Below, one piece after another: positions 7,638-10,824 of a stretch of DNA of 10,824 nucleotides. A program made the position numbers and the translations under genes. Numbering within the stretch: the stretch's first letter is position 1; every line of letters begins with the position of its first letter. The stretch spans positions 1 through 10,824 of the forward strand of contig NW_026088300.1 in assembly GCF_001723175.1 (NCBI RefSeq). Reading direction: 5' to 3'. This DNA is from Penicillium oxalicum. Lineage: Eukaryota; Ascomycota; Eurotiomycetes; Eurotiales; Aspergillaceae. Under the pieces are notes generated by a model. It was not told the origin of the DNA. It saw nothing but the letters and a program-made list of their open reading frames with translations, and did not search any database.

Positions 7638-8194
7638 GTCCGTTAGCAACTCTAACGAAACCTATCATGATGGCACTCAATCCCTTACCGTTCAGCGTCG
7701 GGTAAAGCTTTCGCGTCTGGCTCTGATGTGTACGTTGATCGCGATTCTAAAAAGAACATCAACCAAAAATTCACTGGCCTTTCCGTCCGGGAATTCCTGC
7801 TTAGGTCAAAGGGGTGGCTCTACCTGAAAGCCTATGCTTAGTCGGGCAGGGGGGGGGCAGAGGTGCCTAGCTCTCCGGAAAATACCGTGCGATTAAATCG
7901 CTCAGTATAATTACCTGAGTGGCCCCTAGATAGGCGTTGTTTTGTGCCCGCTTCTTAGGCGTTTCAGAGGGCAGAATTGACGAGTCCAAAATTAAGAACG
8001 AAGGGTACTCTAGCCGCACGAATTCAGAGGGTAAGGCCAAGGCTATAGCTAAGCAGATAGGCCCTCTGGAACCGTTACAGAGACGGTCAACGATCGTCTA
8101 GCGTGGTACATTTGCCCACAAAATAACCAAAAGCCGATTCGAGCGGAACTCTCAACGAAAGCAAGCTCGCCGCGCCTGTCTATGGTTCGCGTCG

Positions 8195-8206
8195 GACTAA
8201 TTAGTC
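8195..8206. repeat. Perfect palindrome GACTAATTAGTC
   Basis: This is a 12-base perfect palindrome between two decayed coding segments. It could be a dimeric factor site or chance; nothing nearby shows a promoter. Confidence 0.6.
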
Positions 8207-8262
8207 GTATCGGATGAACGCATACGGGAAATTATAGGGGCAGGCCGTTGCGTTAGGGGTGC

Positions 8263-8330
8263 GTAAGTGGTTCGTGCAGGTGTCTGTAACAAAAGATATA
8301 TAACCAACCTAGGTTGCTAACATCTTCCAG
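8263..8330 (+). other. Textbook fungal intron, 68 bp
   Basis: The donor is a perfect GTAAGT at 8263. The branch TTGCTAAC lies just upstream of the acceptor CTTCCAG, which ends at 8330. Splicing C+TA gives Leu and connects GQAVALGV with EQAFLSSCIQ in frame. All three signals fit filamentous-ascomycete consensus, which fixes the sense strand of this locus as plus. Confidence 0.6.
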
Positions 8331-8424
8331 TAGAACAGGCCTTTCTGTCCTCGTGCATTCAGATTGATAGTTCGTCTGATGGTTCTGTGTCCTTTGTCTT
8401 CCATGGACGCCGCTGCCTCGCAGC

Positions 8425-8578
8425 CTTCACTGCCTTGAGCCCCGTGAAGTATATCTTGTGCTCCTTCACTGCCCTGAGCCCCGTGAAGTATATCTTGCTC
8501 CTTCACTGCCCTGAGCCCCGTGAAGTATATCTTGTGCTCCTTCACTGCCCTGAGCCCCGTGAAGTATATTTTGTGCTC
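8425..8578 (+). repeat. Four tandem copies of a 39-bp unit with internal hairpins
   Basis: Copies lie at 8425-8463, 8464-8500, 8501-8539 and 8540-8578. Copy 2 lacks two bases (TG) near its 3' end; copy 1 has one substitution (CCTTGAG for CCCTGAG) and copy 4 one (TATTTTG for TATCTTG). Each copy contains CTTCAC and GTGAAG 13 bases apart, able to form a 6-bp stem. In the presumed plus coding frame the first copies encode a 13-residue unit (SFTALSPVKYILC); the 2-base deletion in copy 2 throws the rest into another frame (LLHCPEPREVYLV). This is a tandem expansion inside a coding exon followed by slippage loss. It is not a CRISPR array: units are contiguous with no spacers. Confidence 0.95.
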
Positions 8579-8592
8579 TTTGTGTGTCATAG

Positions 8593-8651
8593 AGTAACAT
8601 AGTTACTTTGACCTCCCCTAGCTATGCAGGCACCTCTTCGTGGTGCTAGGG
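8593..8651. repeat. Two consecutive hairpins directly after the 39-bp repeats
   Basis: First, AGTAAC (8593-8598) and GTTACT (8602-8607) form a 6-bp stem with a 3-base ATA loop. Second, CCCTAGC (8616-8622) faces GCTAGGG (8645-8651), and an inner GCACC (8630-8634) can pair with GGTGC (8642-8646), so the two pairings share two bases and are partly alternative. They could serve as 3' structure of the preceding transcript. Confidence 0.65.
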
Positions 8652-10384
8652 ATTATTACTCAAGGTTTCCAGCCTCGAGGAAGCCAAGACCTGCATATTT
8701 TGACTCTTTCTTTATATCTTGTACTTCACATAAACAAACCGAAGGCTACCTAGAGGAAAACCCTCTTTATCTGTACTGAATTTCCTTTGCCGTATATATA
8801 AAGTAAGGGCATTTCATAATAGAACCCATAACTATTAATTAGCGTATTGTACCTGAGAGTTTAGACAACGAAAAGTTGGACAAAGAGTGGAAGTACGGCA
8901 AGACCTAGGATAAAGATTGTACGGAACCGTGGCCCGCCACAGTCCCGGAGGTTATGCTAGAGAGGTAGCAAGGAAACTTAACACACTAAGTTTTTAAAAC
9001 AGGCAGAACTAAGAAAACTGTCAGCCAGTGAAGTGTGTGCCAAATACCGCATGCAAAAGTATCTATAGGCTGGTTCAGCTGGCATCCCATCCTAAGTCCA
9101 TCTCGGTAAGGCTCGGATTAACGCCAACACTTACAAAGATAAAAGCAGAGAACAGGAGTAAAAAAACGGACAGCTAATTAGCGGTGGTAATAACTCCCGC
9201 GATATTTTATTTTAGAACTTAATGGCTTTCCTGCTCTAGCTCTTATCAGGAATAGGACAGAGAGACATTCCTATCCTCATATAGTATCCAAAAGACGGAG
9301 TGCACACCAGGAAAACAAGTCGAAGCAACCGTCGGGCTTACGAGGCTGAAAGCTGTGATAACTACTAGATCTGTAGGGAAAGCCTATCTAGGATATCGGC
9401 GCTAAGAGGGTTGTAAAGCAATGAAAAACGTACAGTCAATATAATGTTTCTTGCGACATCAACGCATATCATATGGTATTAGTCTTTCAAAGGTGTTTGG
9501 CTTGCTTCTAAAAAGCGGATGAAACTCGCAGGAGCTTGAGGAACAGGCGGAGTAGCTACGTAATGGAAAATCATCAAGTGGTGGTCTGATTCACCCGGTT
9601 AGTATTAGGAAAGGATGAGGCCGTGGGCAAGACACGAGAGCCAGAGGGAAAGTACAACGGCTTAAGCAAGAACAAGAGATCATGAACGCTAGGCACCAGG
9701 ACCTGGTAGGGTGGAGTGAGGTCATTCCTACGTCCTAACGGGCGCATGCCAGCCTTCTCTCCTGCCGCCGAAATGGTCTAGAAAGAGTATAACACGCTTC
9801 ATAATAGGCGAAATGCGACTTCCTACCTGGGTCTAGGGTCTAATAGACAGACTAGCCTGCACAGCTCACTGATGTGGGGCCTGGCGTATTGCCTGGCCAC
9901 TCCTTAGCGGTGGCGAATCCTTCCACGGACGCTCCGCAAGCGCCAGCGCTACCTGAGCAATACGAGTGGCCTTGACTCAATAGAGTTTGACCCCCATATC
10001 GAGACTTTTTACTTTCACCCACACAGGCTCAAGCCAAGGCCCCACCAACTATACTGTCTGCCCTCATCAAATCATTAAAATCCAACATTAAACCTGCTAG
10101 TCATAGCCACGTATTTCGTACCACTGTATAATAACCTACTCACAGGTTTTATTTCATATCACAGCATGTACATTAGCTCTGGAAACTTACCCTATCAGAA
10201 GCTCCTGCCACGAGGCGGCCGTTGGTCTAGGCTAGGGATCGTCGTCGCGAAAGTAACATTACTGGCGTGCCTAGACGTGAATCGGCCATTTTGCGTCCAG
10301 ACATCCCGCTGCTTCCGTTTTTCATCGTCTTGCCTTGTCTGTTGGGGGCTAAGTTAGGGGTCAAAACAGTTGAAAAACAAAAAG
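8652..10384. other. Long stretch with no supportable gene; stop-riddled coding-like frames
   Basis: No intact gene or splice-supported model was found. Several plus-strand frames read like protein but are broken by stops, mostly TAG and TGA. One near 8844-8961 has SLDNEKLDKEWKYGKT, TAG, DKDCTEPWPATVPEVMLER. One at 9448-9735 has NSQELEEQAE and GKVQRLKQEQEIMNARHQ between three stops. One at about 9711-10075 has two TAGs in about 120 codons. On the minus strand a basic frame (DDEKRKQRDVWTQNGRFTSR) near 10235-10360 ends close to a GTAAGT at about 10192. These may be RIP-type or relic sequences; the counts are close to what chance allows, so none is annotated separately. Confidence 0.4.
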
Positions 10385-10789
10385 AGGCACCGTCAGGACA
10401 AACTGGTGCCTTACGGGTCAATTGCTACCCTTAGACTCAAGCTACGGCCAACAGATCCCGGTGAACATGCCGTTCCGATGTTCACAGTCTAGCGAAATAC
10501 CTGCGTCAGGCTCGACTGTCGATCTAAGTGAAACCGTTGGGTTTCTCAGTCTATTCTTGCAGTCAACCAACTTGACCCTTGCACATCAAAAGGTGTGGTC
10601 CCGGAAGGAAGGATATGGCCATCCTTGGATATTGATGCGGGACCACTTATCTATATATACCGTTGCAGGACAAACCATCCTAACAGATGGTTTGGCTTAG
10701 ACCTTTTGGCCTAATGGATTAAACAGTGAGCAACGGCATGGTAGGATTCCAAAGGGCGATCAATTCGCAACTAGGGGGCGTATTCCCCC
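10385..10789. repeat. Chain of at least seven inverted repeats (hairpin cluster)
   Basis: Arms in order: AGGCACC 10385-10391 / GGTGCCT 10405-10411; GTGAACAT 10461-10468 / ATGTTCAC 10478-10485; GAAACC 10530-10535 / GGTTTC 10540-10545; GTCAA 10562-10566 / TTGAC 10572-10576; GTGGTCCCG 10595-10603 / CGGGACCAC 10638-10646, enclosing AAGGAT 10609-10614 / ATCCTT 10621-10626; CAAACCATC 10671-10679 / GATGGTTTG 10686-10694; TTAGaCC 10697-10703 / GGcCTAA 10708-10714 with one A/C mismatch and a TTTT loop; GGGGG 10774-10778 / CCCCC 10785-10789. Several are perfect 8-9 bp stems with short loops. They may mark a structured RNA, a transposon end or a retroelement fragment; no protein gene is supported here. 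Confidence 0.75.
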
Positions 10790-10824
10790 CCCGGCCCGAA
10801 GGTCTCTACAGCGCGTCATTGCTA

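Larger units (their letters stand above)
7671..8602 (+). pseudogene. Decayed multi-exon gene, unassigned, with repeat-expanded last exon
   Basis: Three successive plus-strand segments look coding. (1) 7671-7838 reads SDVYVDRDSKKNINQKFTGL then SVREFLLRSKGWLYLKAYA, ended by TAG at 7839 before a run of nine G. (2) 7934-8197, in another frame, reads GVSEGRIDESKIKNEGYSSR, EGKAKAIAKQIGPLEPLQRR, a TAG at 8099, then a basic stretch to ...CLWFASD. (3) 8214-8262 reads MNAYGKL, TAG at 8235, GQAVALGV; after a textbook intron (8263-8330) it joins LEQAFLSSCIQIDSSSDGSV, SFVFHGRRCLAAFTALSPVK and the tandem repeats, ending at TAG 8600-8602. Whether these are one gene is inference; the frame changes could be lost introns or frameshifts. 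I do not recognise the family. Repeated in-frame stops argue for a relic; the 3' exon pair is the best supported part. Confidence 0.42.

Noticed and set aside
7357..7827. Plus-strand open frame of 156 codons.
   Set aside because: Its first half is antisense to the spliced coiled-coil gene and its second half lies out of frame with the better plus-strand segment at 7671-7838.
8425..8578. CRISPR array.
   Set aside because: The repeats are directly contiguous with no spacers, and the window is eukaryotic in character.
8309..8590. Minus-strand ORF of 93 codons starting MTHKEHKIYFTG.
   Set aside because: It is the antisense of the 39-bp repeats. The plus-strand intron and the continuous exon frame favour the other strand.
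10422..10700. Plus-strand open frame of 92 codons (GYGHPWILMRDHLSIYTVAG).
   Set aside because: It lacks an ATG at its start and coincides with the hairpin chain, whose structure explains the sequence better.
1..10824. Starship captain (DUF3435 tyrosine recombinase), DDE transposase, reverse transcriptase and tRNA genes.
   Set aside because: No catalytic motif arrangement or tRNA B-box with matching stems was found on either strand by eye.

Overview
The window looks like fungal nuclear DNA, probably from a filamentous ascomycete. Several reading frames join only across short introns (about 58-90 bases) with fungal donor, branch-point and acceptor signals. One locus matches a fungal-restricted protein family (DUF3723). 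There are no operons, Shine-Dalgarno sites or bacterial gene packing. The region is gene-poor and decayed: most of its recognisable coding sequence is interrupted by stops or frame changes, and it is punctuated by tandem repeats, inverted repeats and a probable solo LTR. This is the texture of an accessory or repeat-rich compartment.

Layout, left to right. 53-2124 (minus) holds a multi-exon DUF3723-family gene with two resolvable introns, at least two nonsense codons and one unresolved frame change; it is best read as a pseudogene. 2356-2742 (minus) is a basic, arginine-rich unassigned ORF. 3316-3522 has the form of a solo LTR (TGTT...AACA ends, near-matching 5-base flanks, two internal hairpins). 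3599-4026 (plus) contains a possible two-exon fragment. 4116-4511 (plus) encodes a small protein with a Cys/His/Trp pattern that I associate with fungal proteins that often carry a T5orf172/GIY-YIG domain; that domain is absent here. 5194-5969 (minus) is a two-exon gene with a coiled-coil C-terminal half, broken by two stops and a frameshift. 6193-6799 is a perfect 17-base minisatellite of about 35.7 copies, starting 223 bases upstream of that gene's start codon.

7263-7637 (minus) is a small two-exon coiled-coil gene that appears intact. Head-to-head with it, 7671-8602 (plus) is a set of decayed coding segments containing a textbook 68-base intron. The last exon of that set has been expanded by four tandem copies of a 39-base unit. 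8652-10384 has no gene I can support, only stop-riddled coding-like frames. 10385-10790 is an unusually dense chain of hairpins.

DUF3723 genes are recurrent passengers of Starship giant transposons in fungi. The window could therefore lie inside a degraded Starship or similar cargo region, but no captain tyrosine recombinase (DUF3435) or element boundary was found here. The genes show no evident shared pathway. The items most worth following up are the decayed unassigned families, the homogeneous 17-base array, the in-exon 39-base expansion and the hairpin chain at the right end.
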